From positions 2,259,583-2,323,582 of the forward strand of contig NZ_LT984803.1 in NCBI RefSeq assembly GCF_900250115.1: a stretch of DNA of 64,000 nt. The letters are read 5' to 3'. How positions within the stretch are numbered: position 1 is the first letter of the stretch; each line of letters opens with the position of its first letter. A program made the position numbers and the translations under genes. Of this stretch, positions 43,808 to 54,127 are shown in pieces. The notes beneath the pieces were generated by a model. It worked only from the letters and a program-made list of their open reading frames with translations, made no database searches and was not told the origin of the DNA. Origin of the DNA: Cupriavidus taiwanensis (GTDB lineage Bacteria > Pseudomonadota > Gammaproteobacteria > Burkholderiales > Burkholderiaceae).

Positions 43808-45118
43808 TCAGTTAGCCTGCGTGGCACGGTAGGCCATCACGCCGGCGACGGTATAGAACGATCCGAAGACCAGAATTCTATCATTCTCGGTCGCTCTCTC
43901 CATGGCGTCGCGGAATGCCGCCTCGGGGCTGGAAAAGCAGGCCGCGGTGGCATCCGGGCCGGGGCGGAAGCCGCCCGCTTCCAGCCTTTCGAGCAGGTCC
44001 GTGGCGCTGGCCGCGCGTTCGGTGGGCAGGTCGCACAGGCACCAGTGGTCGACCTTGTCGGCCACATGCTGCAGCACGCCGGCGATGTCCTTGTCCTGCA
44101 TCGCGCCGAACACCGCATACGTGTAGCGGAAGAAGCCCATGTTCTCGAGGTTCTGCCCCAGCGTCGCCGCCGCATGCGGATTGTGCGCCACGTCGAGGAT
44201 TACGGCCGGACGGCCTGGCAGCACCTGGAAGCGGCCCGGCAGATCGACGAAGGCCAGGCCATTGCGCACTTCCTGCGCGCTCACCGGCAGGCGCTCGCGC
44301 AGCGCCTGCAGCGCCGCCAGCGCGGCCGATGCGTTGAGCAGCTGGTTGGCGCCGCGCAATGCCGGATAGCCCAGGCCGTTGAGCTTGCGTCCGCCGCCGC
44401 TCCAGTCCCATTGCTGGCGCTCCTGGCCCTTGGCGGCCTGGAAGTGGTAGTCGCGCCCCACCAGCCACAGCTCGGCGCCGACCGCTTCGGCATGCGCCAG
44501 CAGCGACTTGGGCGGCACCGGGTCGCCGCAGATCGCCGGCACCCCCGGACGGAAGATGCCGGCCTTCTCGAAGCCGATTTCCTCGCGGGTGTTGCCCAGG
44601 TACTGGGTATGGTCGATGTCGACGCTGGTGATGATGGCGCAGTCGGTATCGATCACATTGGTCGCATCGAGGCGGCCGCCCAGTCCCACTTCGAGGACGA
44701 TCGCGTCGAGGCCGGCCGCGGCGAAGAAATGGAGGATCGCCAGCGTGGTGAACTCGAAGTAGGTCAGGCTGACCGGGTTGGCAAAGCTGTTGCGCGCATG
44801 CTCGACCGCCTCGAAGTGCGGCAGCAGCTGCGCGTCGGTGGCGATCTCGCCGTTCAGGCGCGCGCGCTCGTTGAACGAGATCAGGTGCGGCGAGGTATGG
44901 CAGCCCACCTTGTAGCCGGCTTCCAGCAGGATGCGCTCGAGCATGGCGCAGGTCGAGCCCTTGCCGTTGGTGCCGCCCACGGTAAAGACCGCGGCATCGA
45001 TGCGCAGCCCGAGGGCTTCCTTCACGCGCGTGATGCGCGTCAGGCCCATGTCGATGCCCACGGGATGAGCGGTTTCGAGATGGGCGAGCCATTCGGGAAG
45101 CGTGTGGAAGACAGGCAT
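43808..45118 (-). CDS. folC: Dihydrofolate/folylpolyglutamate synthase FolC
   Basis: FolC adds glutamate to dihydropteroate and elongates folylpolyglutamates. The 436-residue protein has the P-loop VGGTNGKGST near residue 48, HTSPHLISFNERARLNG, GLGGRLDATNVID and SVDIDHTQYLG, all characteristic of the Mur-ligase-like FolC family. It follows accD (146-nt gap) and precedes the SPOR protein. Length is normal. Confidence 0.95.
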   Translation of the reverse strand: MPVFHTLPEWLAHLETAHPVGIDMGLTRITRVKEALGLRIDAAVFTVGGTNGKGSTCAMLERILLEAGYKVGCHTSPHLISFNERARLNGEIATDAQLLPHFEAVEHARNSFANPVSLTYFEFTTLAILHFFAAAGLDAIVLEVGLGGRLDATNVIDTDCAIITSVDIDHTQYLGNTREEIGFEKAGIFRPGVPAICGDPVPPKSLLAHAEAVGAELWLVGRDYHFQAAKGQERQQWDWSGGGRKLNGLGYPALRGANQLLNASAALAALQALRERLPVSAQEVRNGLAFVDLPGRFQVLPGRPAVILDVAHNPHAAATLGQNLENMGFFRYTYAVFGAMQDKDIAGVLQHVADKVDHWCLCDLPTERAASATDLLERLEAGGFRPGPDATAACFSSPEAAFRDAMERATENDRILVFGSFYTVAGVMAYRATQAN

Positions 45119-45264
45119 TTCAGTTGTGCGAGGATGCGTTGGAAGCGTTTGCTACCAGATTCGGGCAGACGCGCGCAAAGTCAAGGGCGCGCTCCGGCGG
45201 GCGTCCAGAAAAGGCGAAAGGCGCGTCAACCACCCGCGCCTTCGGTACCGCGATACTGGCGGCG

Positions 45265-46137
45265 TTATGCCACCGCGTCGGCCGGCTGCTTCTGCAGCAG
45301 CGCCAGCAGCTGCGCCAGTTCGGCGCGCATCTTGCGGCGGTCGACGATCATGTCGACGGCGCCCTTGGTCAGCAGGAACTCCGAGCGCTGGAAGCCTTCG
45401 GGCAGCTTCTCGCGCACGGTCTGCTCGATCACGCGTGGACCGGCAAAGCCGATCAGCGCCTTGGGCTCGGCGATCACCACGTCGCCCAGGAAGGCGAACG
45501 ACGCCGACACGCCGCCCATGGTCGGGTCGGTCAGCACGCTGATGAACGGCAGCCTGGCCGCGCTCAGCTGGTTCAGCATCGCGGTGGTCTTGGCCATCTG
45601 CAGCAGCGACAGCAGGCTTTCCTGCATGCGCGCGCCGCCGGTCGCGGTAAAGCAGATGAACGGCACCTTCTGCTCCAGCGCGGCCTGCGCGCCGCGCACG
45701 AAGCGCTCGCCCACCACCGAGCCCATCGAGCCGCCCATGAACTCGAACTCGAAGCAGCTCGCCACCACCGGGATGGTGTGGATGGCACCGCCCATCACCA
45801 CCATGGCATCGGTCTCGCCGGTGTCGTCCATGGCGGCCTTGATGCGGTCCGGGTACTTCTTGGAGTCCTTGAACTTGAGCGCGTCGACCGGCACGATCTC
45901 CTGGCCGATCTCATAACGGCCTTCGGCGTCGAGCAGCGCATCCAGGCGCGCGCGCGCGCTGATGCGCATATGGTGGTCGCACTTGGGGCAGACGTGCAGG
46001 TTGGCCTCGACATCGGTCCGGTACAGGGTGGACTCGCACGACGGGCACTTGACCCACAACCCCTCGGGGATGCCCTTGCGGGTGCTGGGGTCGGTCTGTT
46101 GAATCTTGGGGGGCAGGAGTTTATCCAACCAGCTCAT
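45265..46137 (-). CDS. accD: Acetyl-CoA carboxylase carboxyltransferase beta subunit
   Basis: AccD, with AccA, transfers the carboxyl group from biotin to acetyl-CoA to form malonyl-CoA. The 290-residue protein has the N-terminal zinc ribbon CPSC ... CPKC and the crotonase-like CT domain with [12 protein letters not shown] and [19 protein letters not shown]. The ATG at 46137 ([14 protein letters not shown]) is the family start. It lies 180 nt after trpA in the conserved trpA-accD-folC order. Confidence 0.96.
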   Translation of the reverse strand: MSWLDKLLPPKIQQTDPSTRKGIPEGLWVKCPSCESTLYRTDVEANLHVCPKCDHHMRISARARLDALLDAEGRYEIGQEIVPVDALKFKDSKKYPDRIKAAMDDTGETDAMVVMGGAIHTIPVVASCFEFEFMGGSMGSVVGERFVRGAQAALEQKVPFICFTATGGARMQESLLSLLQMAKTTAMLNQLSAARLPFISVLTDPTMGGVSASFAFLGDVVIAEPKALIGFAGPRVIEQTVREKLPEGFQRSEFLLTKGAVDMIVDRRKMRAELAQLLALLQKQPADAVA

Positions 46138-46317
46138 GAAAGCTCCTTTCGGATGACTGCGGTCCGCCGGCAGGCCCATGGTCGGGGCGCCGGTTGGCGG
46201 AAGGCAGGGAATCAACCCGCGAATTTACCATGCCGGCCCGGTGAGCCCGAAGCGCAACGCGCGAATTGCGCACGATAACGCACTGCACGCAGTATTCCGG
46301 GACGGCAAAGGATCACT

Positions 46318-47115
46318 TCAGGCATCCAGCGCCTGCCGAATTTCGGCGATAAACGATTGCAGCGCCGCCACGGCCTGCTCGCGCGGCGTGTCTTCCAGCA
46401 ACTGCACCAGGCGGCTGCCGATCACCACGGCATCGGCCACGCTGCCGATCGCGCGCGCGGTCTGCGCATCGCGGATGCCGAAGCCCACCCCCACCGGCAG
46501 GTTGGCGTGCTGCTTGATCAGCGGCAGGCGCGCCGCCACGCTGTCGAGGTCGATCGCGGCCGAGCCGGTCACGCCCTTGAGCGAGACGTAGTAGAGGTAG
46601 CCGCTGGCCACGCGCGCGACCGCCTCGATGCGCGCATCGGTCGAGGTCGGCGCCAGCAGGAAGATCGGGTCCATGCCGTGGTCGCGCATCAGCCCGGCGA
46701 ACGACTCGCACTCCTCGGGCGGATAGTCGACCACCAGCACGCCGTCGACGCCGGCCGCACTGGCGGCCCTGGCGAAGGCTTCCTCGCCCATGCGCTCGAT
46801 CGGGTTGGCGTAGCCCATCAACACCACCGGCGTGTCGGCATTGGCCTGGCGGAACTCGCGCACCCACTGCAGCACCTGCGTCAGCGACACCCCCTGCGCC
46901 AGCGCGCGCTCGGAGGCGCGCTGGATCACCGGGCCGTCGGCCATCGGGTCGGAGAACGGCACGCCCAGCTCGATCACGTCGGCGCCGCCCGCCACCAGCG
47001 CGTGCATCAGCGCCACGGTCAGGCCGGGCTCGGGATCGCCGGCGGTGATGAACGGAATCAGGCCCTTCTTCTGCTGCGCGGCCAGCGCCGCGAACGTCTT
47101 CTGGATACGGGACAT
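46318..47115 (-). CDS. trpA: Tryptophan synthase alpha subunit
   Basis: TrpA cleaves indole-3-glycerol phosphate and passes indole to TrpB. The 265-residue TIM barrel carries the catalytic Glu in [17 protein letters not shown] and the following Asp, plus the [14 protein letters not shown] phosphate-binding loop. It begins 1 nt after the stop of the methyltransferase gene, so the two are translationally coupled, and the trpB gene is the cistron before that. Normal length. Confidence 0.96.
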   Translation of the reverse strand: MSRIQKTFAALAAQQKKGLIPFITAGDPEPGLTVALMHALVAGGADVIELGVPFSDPMADGPVIQRASERALAQGVSLTQVLQWVREFRQANADTPVVLMGYANPIERMGEEAFARAASAAGVDGVLVVDYPPEECESFAGLMRDHGMDPIFLLAPTSTDARIEAVARVASGYLYYVSLKGVTGSAAIDLDSVAARLPLIKQHANLPVGVGFGIRDAQTARAIGSVADAVVIGSRLVQLLEDTPREQAVAALQSFIAEIRQALDA

Positions 47116-47116
47116 A

Positions 47117-48031
47117 TCAGGGAATCAGGTGAGGCCGCGGCGCCGGCGAGACATCGTCGTTGGCGGCGGCCAGGGTTGGGGTCGCATCGGGCTCGATCGC
47201 GGGCATGGCTTCTGCAGCAGCGGCCACGCGCCCGCACGCCACCTGCACGTACTCGGGGTTGATCTCGTAGCCGACAAAGCGCCGGCCGTGGCGCAGGCAG
47301 GCTACCGCGGTGGTGCCGCTGCCGGCGAACGGATCCAGCACCAGGCCGCCCGGCGGGCAGCTCGACAGCACCATGCGCTCGACGATCTCCAGCGGCTTCT
47401 GCGTCGGGTGGTTGGCACGCTCGGGGTCCTGGCGATGGATGCGCGAGATGCTCCACAGGTCCTTGGGGTTGTAGCCCACCTCCAGCCACTTCTTGCCTTC
47501 GAAACGCGGCCGGCTGCGCGCCTTCTTGGTCTCGGGGTCGTACGGGATGCGCACCGGGTCGAGGTCGAAGTAGTAGTCGCGCGCCCTGGCAAAGAAGCCG
47601 ATGTTGTCGTGCACCGACGAGAACTTGCGCGTGGTGCCGCCCATGCTGGGCACGCGGCGGTCCCAGATGATCTCGTTGATCATGGTCAGGCGCCGCTTCA
47701 GCATCACGAACAGCTCGGGCGAGTACTGCCAGGTGCAGAACAGGTAGAGCGTGCCCCTGGGCGCGAGCTTGGGCACGACCGCGTCCATCCAGCGCTCGGA
47801 CCAGTCCAGGTAGGCCTGGCCCGACAGCAGGTCGGAATCGTTGCCGTAGTCCTTGCCCAGCCCGTACGGCGGATCGGCGACGATCAGGTCGACCGAGCCG
47901 TCCGGCAGGCGCGCAATGCCTTCGAACATGTCTTCCTGGAACAGGCGCAGCTGGGCGGAGTCGGGAGCGCCGGCAGCATCCGGCGCGCCGGCGCCGCCCA
48001 CGGCAAGTCCGGTCGGAGGCAGCGCGCGCAT
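47117..48031 (-). CDS. Orphan beta-class adenine DNA methyltransferase, inside the trp operon
   Basis: The 304-residue enzyme has motif IV DPPYG (residues 53-57) ahead of motif [13 protein letters not shown] (near residue 245), the order of beta-class N6-adenine/N4-cytosine methyltransferases. Between them lies a target-recognition region with [19 protein letters not shown]. No restriction endonuclease gene is adjacent, so it is an orphan. Its ATG overlaps the trpB stop by one base, and its own stop is 1 nt from trpA. As I recall, related Ralstonia solanacearum enzymes methylate GTWWAC; that specificity is inferred from this knowledge. Confidence 0.9.
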   Translation of the reverse strand: MRALPPTGLAVGGAGAPDAAGAPDSAQLRLFQEDMFEGIARLPDGSVDLIVADPPYGLGKDYGNDSDLLSGQAYLDWSERWMDAVVPKLAPRGTLYLFCTWQYSPELFVMLKRRLTMINEIIWDRRVPSMGGTTRKFSSVHDNIGFFARARDYYFDLDPVRIPYDPETKKARSRPRFEGKKWLEVGYNPKDLWSISRIHRQDPERANHPTQKPLEIVERMVLSSCPPGGLVLDPFAGSGTTAVACLRHGRRFVGYEINPEYVQVACGRVAAAAEAMPAIEPDATPTLAAANDDVSPAPRPHLIP

Positions 48032-49224
48032 CAGAGCTTGAGCCCCGCGCGCTCGGCCACGGTATGCATGTCCTTGTCGCCGCGGCCGGACAGGTTCACC
48101 AGCAGCAGCTTGTCCTTGGGCAGCGTCGGCGCCAGCTTGCAGGCGTAGGCGATGGCATGGCTGGACTCCAGCGCCGGGATGATGCCCTCGATGCGGCAGC
48201 AGTCGTGGAAGGCCTTGAGCGCTTCCTCGTCGGTGACCGGCACATACTGCGCGCGGCCGCTGTCCTTGAGCCAGGCATGCTCGGGACCGACGCCGGGGTA
48301 GTCCAGGCCGGCCGACACCGAATGGGTCTCGATGATCTGGCCGTTGTCGTCCTGCAGCAGGTAGGTGCGGTTGCCGTGCAGCACGCCCGGCGTGCCGCCG
48401 GTCAGCGAGGCCGCGTGGCGGCCGGTGTCGAGGCCGTCGCCGGCGGCTTCGACGCCGATCAGCTGCACCTCCTGGTGCTCGATATACGGATAGAAGATGC
48501 CCATGGCATTGGAGCCGCCGCCGACGCAGGCGATCACCGCGTCCGGCTGGCGCCCGGTCATTTCGGGCATCTGCACCTTGGCTTCCTCGCCGATCACGCA
48601 CTGGAAGTCGCGCACCATCATCGGATACGGGTGCGGCCCAGCCACGGTGCCGATGATGTAGAAGGTGTTCTCGACGTTGGTGACCCAGTCGCGCATGGCC
48701 TCGTTGAGCGCATCCTTGAGCGTGCGCGAGCCGCTTTCCACCGGCACCACGGTCGCGCCCAGCAGCTTCATGCGGTAGACGTTGGCGGCCTGGCGCTTGA
48801 CGTCCTCGGCGCCCATGTAGACCACGCATTCCATGCCGAAGCGCGCGGCGATGGTGGCCGTGGCCACGCCGTGCTGCCCTGCCCCGGTCTCGGCGATCAC
48901 GCGCGGCTTGCCCATGCGCTTGGCCAGCAGCGCCTGGCCGATGACGTTGTTGATCTTGTGCGCGCCGGTGTGGTTCAGGTCTTCGCGCTTGAAGTAGATC
49001 TGCGCGCCGCCGAGCGTCTCGCTCCAGCGCTGCGCGTGGTAGATCGGCGACGGGCGGCCGACGAAGTGCTTCAGCTCGCGGCGGAATTCGGCGTCGAACT
49101 CGGGATCCTTCTGGTAGTGCGCATAGGCGTCGCGCAGCTCATCGAGCGCGTGCACCAGCGTTTCGGACACGAAGGTGCCGCCATAGGGGCCGAAATGGCC
49201 GCGGGAATCGGGCAGGTCGTACAT
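48031..49224 (-). CDS. trpB: Tryptophan synthase beta subunit
   Basis: TrpB condenses indole with serine using PLP. The 397-residue protein starts [20 protein letters not shown]. It has the PLP lysine in [25 protein letters not shown] and the [19 protein letters not shown] segment. A longer N-terminal reading exists, but the ATG at 49224 gives the family start. It follows trpF (124-nt gap) and is coupled to the DNA methyltransferase gene. Confidence 0.96.
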   Translation of the reverse strand: MYDLPDSRGHFGPYGGTFVSETLVHALDELRDAYAHYQKDPEFDAEFRRELKHFVGRPSPIYHAQRWSETLGGAQIYFKREDLNHTGAHKINNVIGQALLAKRMGKPRVIAETGAGQHGVATATIAARFGMECVVYMGAEDVKRQAANVYRMKLLGATVVPVESGSRTLKDALNEAMRDWVTNVENTFYIIGTVAGPHPYPMMVRDFQCVIGEEAKVQMPEMTGRQPDAVIACVGGGSNAMGIFYPYIEHQEVQLIGVEAAGDGLDTGRHAASLTGGTPGVLHGNRTYLLQDDNGQIIETHSVSAGLDYPGVGPEHAWLKDSGRAQYVPVTDEEALKAFHDCCRIEGIIPALESSHAIAYACKLAPTLPKDKLLLVNLSGRGDKDMHTVAERAGLKL

Positions 49225-49348
49225 GTCTAGACTCTTCGGAACAGCGGCCCTGCCTCGCTCGGCAGGGCTCGCCTGGTTGACTGGGTGCGCGATGCCCGCT
49301 ATGGCACGGCGGGCGCGGTATGCGGAGGGGATCTGTCTTGGATCCGGC

Positions 49349-50071
49349 TCATCCGGCCTCGGCGCTGCGGACAGCGCGCACGAATTCGGCAATGCGGGCG
49401 TGGTCCTTCACGCCCCTGGCGGCCTCTACCCCGCTGCTGACATCGACGGCGTAGGGGCGCACGCGTTCAATCGCGCCAGCGACGTTTTGCGCGTTCAACC
49501 CACCACTCAAAACGATGCGAGGAGCGCCGCTTGCGTTCGGGTTGCCGGTTGCCATGACCGGGGGATCGGGCGGAAGCCATGCCGTAGGAATCAGGGTCCA
49601 GTCGAAGACGTGGCCGCCACCGCCATAGCCTTCGACGAAGGCATCGAGCAGCAAGGCAGCGGCATCACGGTATTGATCGGCGAATTCTACCAAATCGAGC
49701 CCCGCGCGGACACGGGCGGCGCGCAGGAACGGCAACGCGCAGCGCTGGGCGGCCTGGGTGCAGAACTGCGGGGTTTCGTCGCCATGCAGCTGCAGCAGCG
49801 TCAGCGGCACACGCTCGGCGACGTGGGCGATGTCTTCGAGGTCGGCGTTGACAAACAGGCCCGTCACCGTGACGAACGGCCCGGCGGCCTCGGCCAGCGC
49901 CGCGGCCTGCGCCACCTCGACGTAGCGCGGGCTCTTCGGGTAGAACACCAGCCCGATCGCGTCCGCGCCGGCATCAACCGCCGCGCGCACGTCGTCCTCG
50001 CGGGTCAGGCCGCAGATCTTGATGCGGGTGCGCTGCGGCAGGTGCGCCGCACTGCCCTCAGGTTGCGTCAT
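49349..50071 (-). CDS. trpF: Phosphoribosylanthranilate isomerase
   Basis: TrpF performs the Amadori rearrangement in tryptophan synthesis. The 240-residue TIM barrel has the catalytic Cys in [24 protein letters not shown], and the phosphate-binding SGGLNAQNV and [14 protein letters not shown]. The start at 50071 (MTQPEGSAA) overlaps the truA end by 14 nt; a start 12 nt earlier is also possible. No trpE, trpG, trpD or trpC is adjacent; those are normally in a separate locus in this group. Confidence 0.94.
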   Translation of the reverse strand: MTQPEGSAAHLPQRTRIKICGLTREDDVRAAVDAGADAIGLVFYPKSPRYVEVAQAAALAEAAGPFVTVTGLFVNADLEDIAHVAERVPLTLLQLHGDETPQFCTQAAQRCALPFLRAARVRAGLDLVEFADQYRDAAALLLDAFVEGYGGGGHVFDWTLIPTAWLPPDPPVMATGNPNASGAPRIVLSGGLNAQNVAGAIERVRPYAVDVSSGVEAARGVKDHARIAEFVRAVRSAEAG

Positions 50072-50876
50072 CGAACACTCCATGGAACAGGCTCGCGGAT
50101 GGGTCGGCCGCGGGAATCGGGTAAGCATCAGGATACTTGACCCCGACCAGGTAGAGGCCGTCCGGCATGAAGGTCGGCGCCGCCAGCTTGCGGTCGCGCC
50201 CGGCCAGCACCTGCGCCAGCCATTGCGGCGGGTAGCGCCCGCGCCCCACCGCCACCAGGCAGCCCATCAGGTTGCGCACCATGTGGTGCAGGAAGGCGCT
50301 GGCGCGGAAACGCAGGAACACCCAGTTGCCGTCGTCGCGGATGGTGACGTCGTACATGGTCTTGAGCGGGGATTTCGCCTGGCACTCGGCGGCGCGGAAC
50401 GCGGAAAAATCGTGCTCGCCGATCAGGTGCGCCGCGGCTGCGCGCATGGCATCCACGTCGAGCCGTTGCCCGGGCGGCAGCATCTGGTAGCCGGCGCGGC
50501 CATGCACCAGCGGCACGCGGTGCGGACCGGTGTAGAGCGCGTAGTAATACATGCGCTCGTACGCCAGGAAGCGGGCATGGAAGCCATCGTCCACCGGCAG
50601 CGCCCACTGCAGCGCGATCGACGGCGGCAGGAAGGCGTTGACGCCCCGCACCCAGGAAAAGGGCTCGCGCTCCAGCTCGGTATCCAGGTGGATCACCTGG
50701 CCCAGCGCATGCACGCCGGTATCGGTGCGCCCCGCCACCGTGGTCAGCAGGCGCACCCCGGCAAAGCGCTCGATCGCGTCTTCGAGGTGGTCCTGGACGG
50801 TATTGCGGTGCGGCTGCGACTGCCACCCGGAAAAGGCGGCGCCGTCGTAGTGCAGGCCAAGGGCGATGCGGTTCAT
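50058..50876 (-). CDS. truA: tRNA pseudouridine(38-40) synthase
   Basis: TruA modifies uridines 38-40 in the tRNA anticodon arm. The 272-residue protein shows [17 protein letters not shown] at the N-terminus, the catalytic Asp in [15 protein letters not shown] (about residue 54), and the [19 protein letters not shown] segment. It overlaps trpF by 14 nt and begins 130 nt after the fimV stop, with a terminator in between. Confidence 0.95.
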   Translation of the reverse strand: MNRIALGLHYDGAAFSGWQSQPHRNTVQDHLEDAIERFAGVRLLTTVAGRTDTGVHALGQVIHLDTELEREPFSWVRGVNAFLPPSIALQWALPVDDGFHARFLAYERMYYYALYTGPHRVPLVHGRAGYQMLPPGQRLDVDAMRAAAAHLIGEHDFSAFRAAECQAKSPLKTMYDVTIRDDGNWVFLRFRASAFLHHMVRNLMGCLVAVGRGRYPPQWLAQVLAGRDRKLAAPTFMPDGLYLVGVKYPDAYPIPAADPSASLFHGVFDDAT

Positions 50877-50925
50877 GTCAGGGGAAAAGGCATGGCGGCA
50901 CGCAGGCTATGCGCGCCGGAAAAGC

Positions 50926-50954
50926 AAATGCGCCGGAAGGGACGCTCCCGGCGC
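50926..50954 (-). terminator. fimV terminator
   Basis: On the minus strand ATGCGCCGG (50954-50946) pairs with CCGGCGCAT (50934-50926) across an 11-nt loop, followed by TTTGCTTTT. It lies 52 nt after the fimV stop and separates it from truA. Confidence 0.75.
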
Positions 50955-51005
50955 ATCGCTTCGGACCGCGGCAGCGCGTGCCGCGGCCGGACCGCCAATG
51001 ATAGC

Positions 51006-53831
51006 TCAGGCCACTTCGAGCAGCAGCGAGCGGGCCTCGGCCTGCAGCGGATCCTGCGACTGCTCGACCACTTCCTGCAGCAGCTCGCGCGCGCCCTCCT
51101 TGTCGCCGATCTCGATATAGGCGCGCGCCAGGTCCAGCTTGATCTGCATGTCGCGCCCGCCGTCCATGCCGTCGGTCGACAGCGTGCTCGGCGACACGCT
51201 TTGACCCAGGCTGCCTGCGGTGTCGGGCGCCACGCGCGACAGGTCGATCGGCTCGGCCAGCTTGCCGTCGCGCAGCATGGTGGTGGCGGGAAGCGGCATC
51301 GAGGCCTCGTCGAGCGCGGCGGCGGCTGCATTGCCTTGCGGCGCGCTGCCCAGGTCCAGCGACAGCCCGGACATGTCGAATTCCAGCGGGCGGCCGCGGG
51401 TCGGCGTGTCGAGCGTCGGCACGTCGTCATCCGCGAGCGGATCGGCGCCCGGCAGACCCATGTCGAGGCGCACCGCCTCGCCCGGCTGCGGCACCTCGGC
51501 GCCGAACACCATCGCCGCCGACGCCGGCGCGATGATCGGGTCGCCGGCGGCCGGCGCCGGGAAGGCATCCAGCGGCAGCGACAGGTCGCCCAGCGACGGC
51601 TCCAGCCGCGCGATCGAGGCCGGATTCTGCGACGGATCCTGCGTGCGCCACTGGTCGGTTGCCGGCGATGCCGTATCGGGGCCGGCAGCCTCGGGCGTCA
51701 CTACCATGAACAGCGCATTGCCGGGTTCCAGCGCCCGCCCCATATCCGCGGCCTTCAGCCATTCCGCTCCGTGCCCGCCGGTCTGGGCGAACATTTCTTC
51801 TGCAATCACGCGGAACCCTTCCACATCCTGTCTGTTGCTGTAAATCTCCAGGAGCTTGAGCCGTACCGGCTGCTGCTCCGGGTGTTTCTCCAGGGCTTCG
51901 CGCAGGATTTCCTCTGCCTGCACATCGCGCCCGTAGGCGATGTAGACCTCGGCCTCGGCGATCGGGTCGACCTCGTTGGCTTCCGGCGTGTTGTTGCCGA
52001 TGCGGAAGTCGGCGCCGAACACGCTGTGCTGCGAGGTGTCGACGCTCTGCCCGCCGGCGGCGCCGAACAGCGAGTTGGCGCCCGCCATGACCGTGCTTTC
52101 CTGCGACAGGATGCTATCGCCGAAGCCTGTGGCCTCGCTGTCCTTCTGCTTCTGGCGGCGGCGATAGATCGCGTACACGCCCAGCAGCGCCACCACCAGG
52201 CCGCCGCCCGGCAGCAGCATGGGATTGGCCAGCAGGCCATCGAGGAACGACGGTTCGGGCACCGGCGCGGGCTGCGCCACGACCGCCGGCACCGGCTTGG
52301 CCGCGGGAGTCGATGCGGCACCTGGCGCCGCGTTGGCTGCCGCGTCCGCGGCAGGCTGCGAGGCGGGGGCGGCGGCCACGGCGGAGGCTGCCGCGGGCGC
52401 CACCGCAGCCGCGGCACTGGCGCCGGCCGCTGGCACGACAGGCGCGCTTGCCGCATTCGCCGCAGCGGCCGCGGTTGCGCCGGCCGTTGTGCTGGCCGCC
52501 ACGGCGTCGGCCTTCGGCGGCTCGGCCGGCACCACGGCGGGCGCGGCGGCTGCCGCCCGGGCGGCGGCGTCAGCCTTTTCCTTGCCGGCCAGCGCGGCCT
52601 GGTTGGCCTGGCTCAGCTTGGCGATCTCGGCGTTCTTCAGCTCGAGCAGCTTCTGCATGTCGCCGACATTCTTTTCCAGTTGCGCCAGGCGGGCCTCGGC
52701 TTCCTTCAGCTGGCGCTCGCGCGCGACGCCGGCTTCGGCCTTGGCCGCGGCGTCGGCCTGCGCGCCACGCGCGGCCTTGCTGAGCTTGAGTTCATCGCGC
52801 GGGCCGTCGCCCGGCGCCGCCTGCTCCTGCACGCGCGCGGTCACGTTGCCGGACTGCTGGCGGCCGCTGTCGGGCTCGACCGACTTGGCCGCGGCGGCGC
52901 TGGCCAGCCGGCTGCGGTAGGCTTCGAAGCCCTGCGTGCGCGCCACCACTTCGCGGCGCGCCGCCCTGGGCGTGACCGCCTGCGCCTGCTGCTGGGTCGG
53001 CACCTGCAGCACCGCGCCGCTGCGCAGGCGGTTCATGTTTCCGCCGATAAAGGCGTTGGGATTGTTGCGATAGAGCGCCACCAGCATCTGGTCCAGCGAG
53101 ACCGATTCCTGGCCCTGCACTGCCTCGCCGGCAATGCCATAGAGCGTGTCGCCGCGCTGCACGGTATAGCCGCCGCCGGGGGCCATGTCGGTGGCTGTGG
53201 CCGGTGTCGCGGCGCGCCTGGCGCCCGGGCGCGCCGGACGGACCGGTGCGGCGGGCCGGGCCGGCTCGGCCTCGGCGGCGGCCTGCTGCGCCGGCGCAGG
53301 TGGCGCGGCGGCAGGTGCCGGCGCGGCCGGGGCGTCGGGCGTGGCGGCCTGCACCACCGGTGCCGGCGAGAAAGTCTGGTTGGAAGCCCGGGCCCCGGCG
53401 GGGTCGAGCAGGAAAGTGTAGGCGCGCGAGACCTTGCCGCTGGCCCAGCTCATGTCGACCAGGATATCGACGAAGGGCTCGCTGATCGGCTGGCTGGAGC
53501 GGACCCGTGCCACATAGCTGCCGTTGGCGCGGCGCTCCACCTCCAGCCGCAGGCTGCCCACGGCTGGCAGATAGGTCAAGCCGGCCGACGCATAGGCGCC
53601 TGGCGGCGCCAGCTTGACGCTGAGCCCCGCGGCCTCCTCGGCGGTGACCCCGCTGATGTCGATCTCAGCCTGAAGCGGCTGCCCCAGATTCGACTGAACC
53701 CGCAATTGCCCGAACCCCGCGGCATACGCGGCCGGCTGCGCAAGCAGCAGGCCCAGTGCCGTGACGGCCAGCGTTGACCAGCGCTGACGGGCAGTAGGCG
53801 CATCTTTCCGGCGATGTTGGCTCACACTCAC
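51006..53831 (-). CDS. fimV: FimV/HubP-family polar or pilus-assembly protein
   Basis: FimV/HubP proteins are inner-membrane landmarks that organise the cell pole, twitching and type IV pili. The 941-residue protein has a signal or anchor (about 18-38) and a FimV N-terminal beta domain (39-155). A LysM-like peptidoglycan-binding segment (TVQRGDTLYGIAGEAVQGQE, about 220) follows, then a coiled coil, an Ala/Pro-rich linker, a membrane helix (about 540), and a C-terminal TPR-like FimV domain. The start is GTG (53831), with GGAG at 6-nt spacing. It lies in the asd-fimV-truA-trpF order typical of the group. Confidence 0.92.
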   Translation of the reverse strand: MSVSQHRRKDAPTARQRWSTLAVTALGLLLAQPAAYAAGFGQLRVQSNLGQPLQAEIDISGVTAEEAAGLSVKLAPPGAYASAGLTYLPAVGSLRLEVERRANGSYVARVRSSQPISEPFVDILVDMSWASGKVSRAYTFLLDPAGARASNQTFSPAPVVQAATPDAPAAPAPAAAPPAPAQQAAAEAEPARPAAPVRPARPGARRAATPATATDMAPGGGYTVQRGDTLYGIAGEAVQGQESVSLDQMLVALYRNNPNAFIGGNMNRLRSGAVLQVPTQQQAQAVTPRAARREVVARTQGFEAYRSRLASAAAAKSVEPDSGRQQSGNVTARVQEQAAPGDGPRDELKLSKAARGAQADAAAKAEAGVARERQLKEAEARLAQLEKNVGDMQKLLELKNAEIAKLSQANQAALAGKEKADAAARAAAAAPAVVPAEPPKADAVAASTTAGATAAAAANAASAPVVPAAGASAAAAVAPAAASAVAAAPASQPAADAAANAAPGAASTPAAKPVPAVVAQPAPVPEPSFLDGLLANPMLLPGGGLVVALLGVYAIYRRRQKQKDSEATGFGDSILSQESTVMAGANSLFGAAGGQSVDTSQHSVFGADFRIGNNTPEANEVDPIAEAEVYIAYGRDVQAEEILREALEKHPEQQPVRLKLLEIYSNRQDVEGFRVIAEEMFAQTGGHGAEWLKAADMGRALEPGNALFMVVTPEAAGPDTASPATDQWRTQDPSQNPASIARLEPSLGDLSLPLDAFPAPAAGDPIIAPASAAMVFGAEVPQPGEAVRLDMGLPGADPLADDDVPTLDTPTRGRPLEFDMSGLSLDLGSAPQGNAAAAALDEASMPLPATTMLRDGKLAEPIDLSRVAPDTAGSLGQSVSPSTLSTDGMDGGRDMQIKLDLARAYIEIGDKEGARELLQEVVEQSQDPLQAEARSLLLEVA

Positions 53832-54024
53832 CTTGTGCTCCGTTATGTTTTAGTAGCGATATGAATCGACAAACCGACCCCATAAACCAGGTCCGCCCGG
53901 CCGGCGGAGCATTCTGAACGGCCCCTTTGCCAACCCGCGCGCAGGCGCCCGTCCCTGCGGGCGCGTGGCGCATGCCGGCGTATTGTGACGCATCGCCCAG
54001 GAAAATAGGCGCCCGGATACAACA

Positions 54025-54046
54025 ACGCCGCGCATGGGCGCGGCGT
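54025..54046 (-). terminator. asd terminator
   Basis: Arms ACGCCGCGC (54025-54033) and GCGCGGCGT (54038-54046) with a 4-nt loop give, on the minus strand, a GC stem followed by TGTTGTAT. It lies 82 nt after the asd stop and 194 nt before fimV. Confidence 0.75.
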
Positions 54047-54127
54047 CGTAAGCAAAGCGCTGCATTCTGTTGCCTGGCTGCAACGCAAGCAACCAGGCCA
54101 CGGCAGCGGCCTGCGAGCAGGACTCGA

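Noticed and set aside
50019..53777. 1252-codon open frame antisense to truA and fimV
   Set aside because: It is an antisense shadow of fimV; the product is rich in His/Arg/Gly and matches no family.
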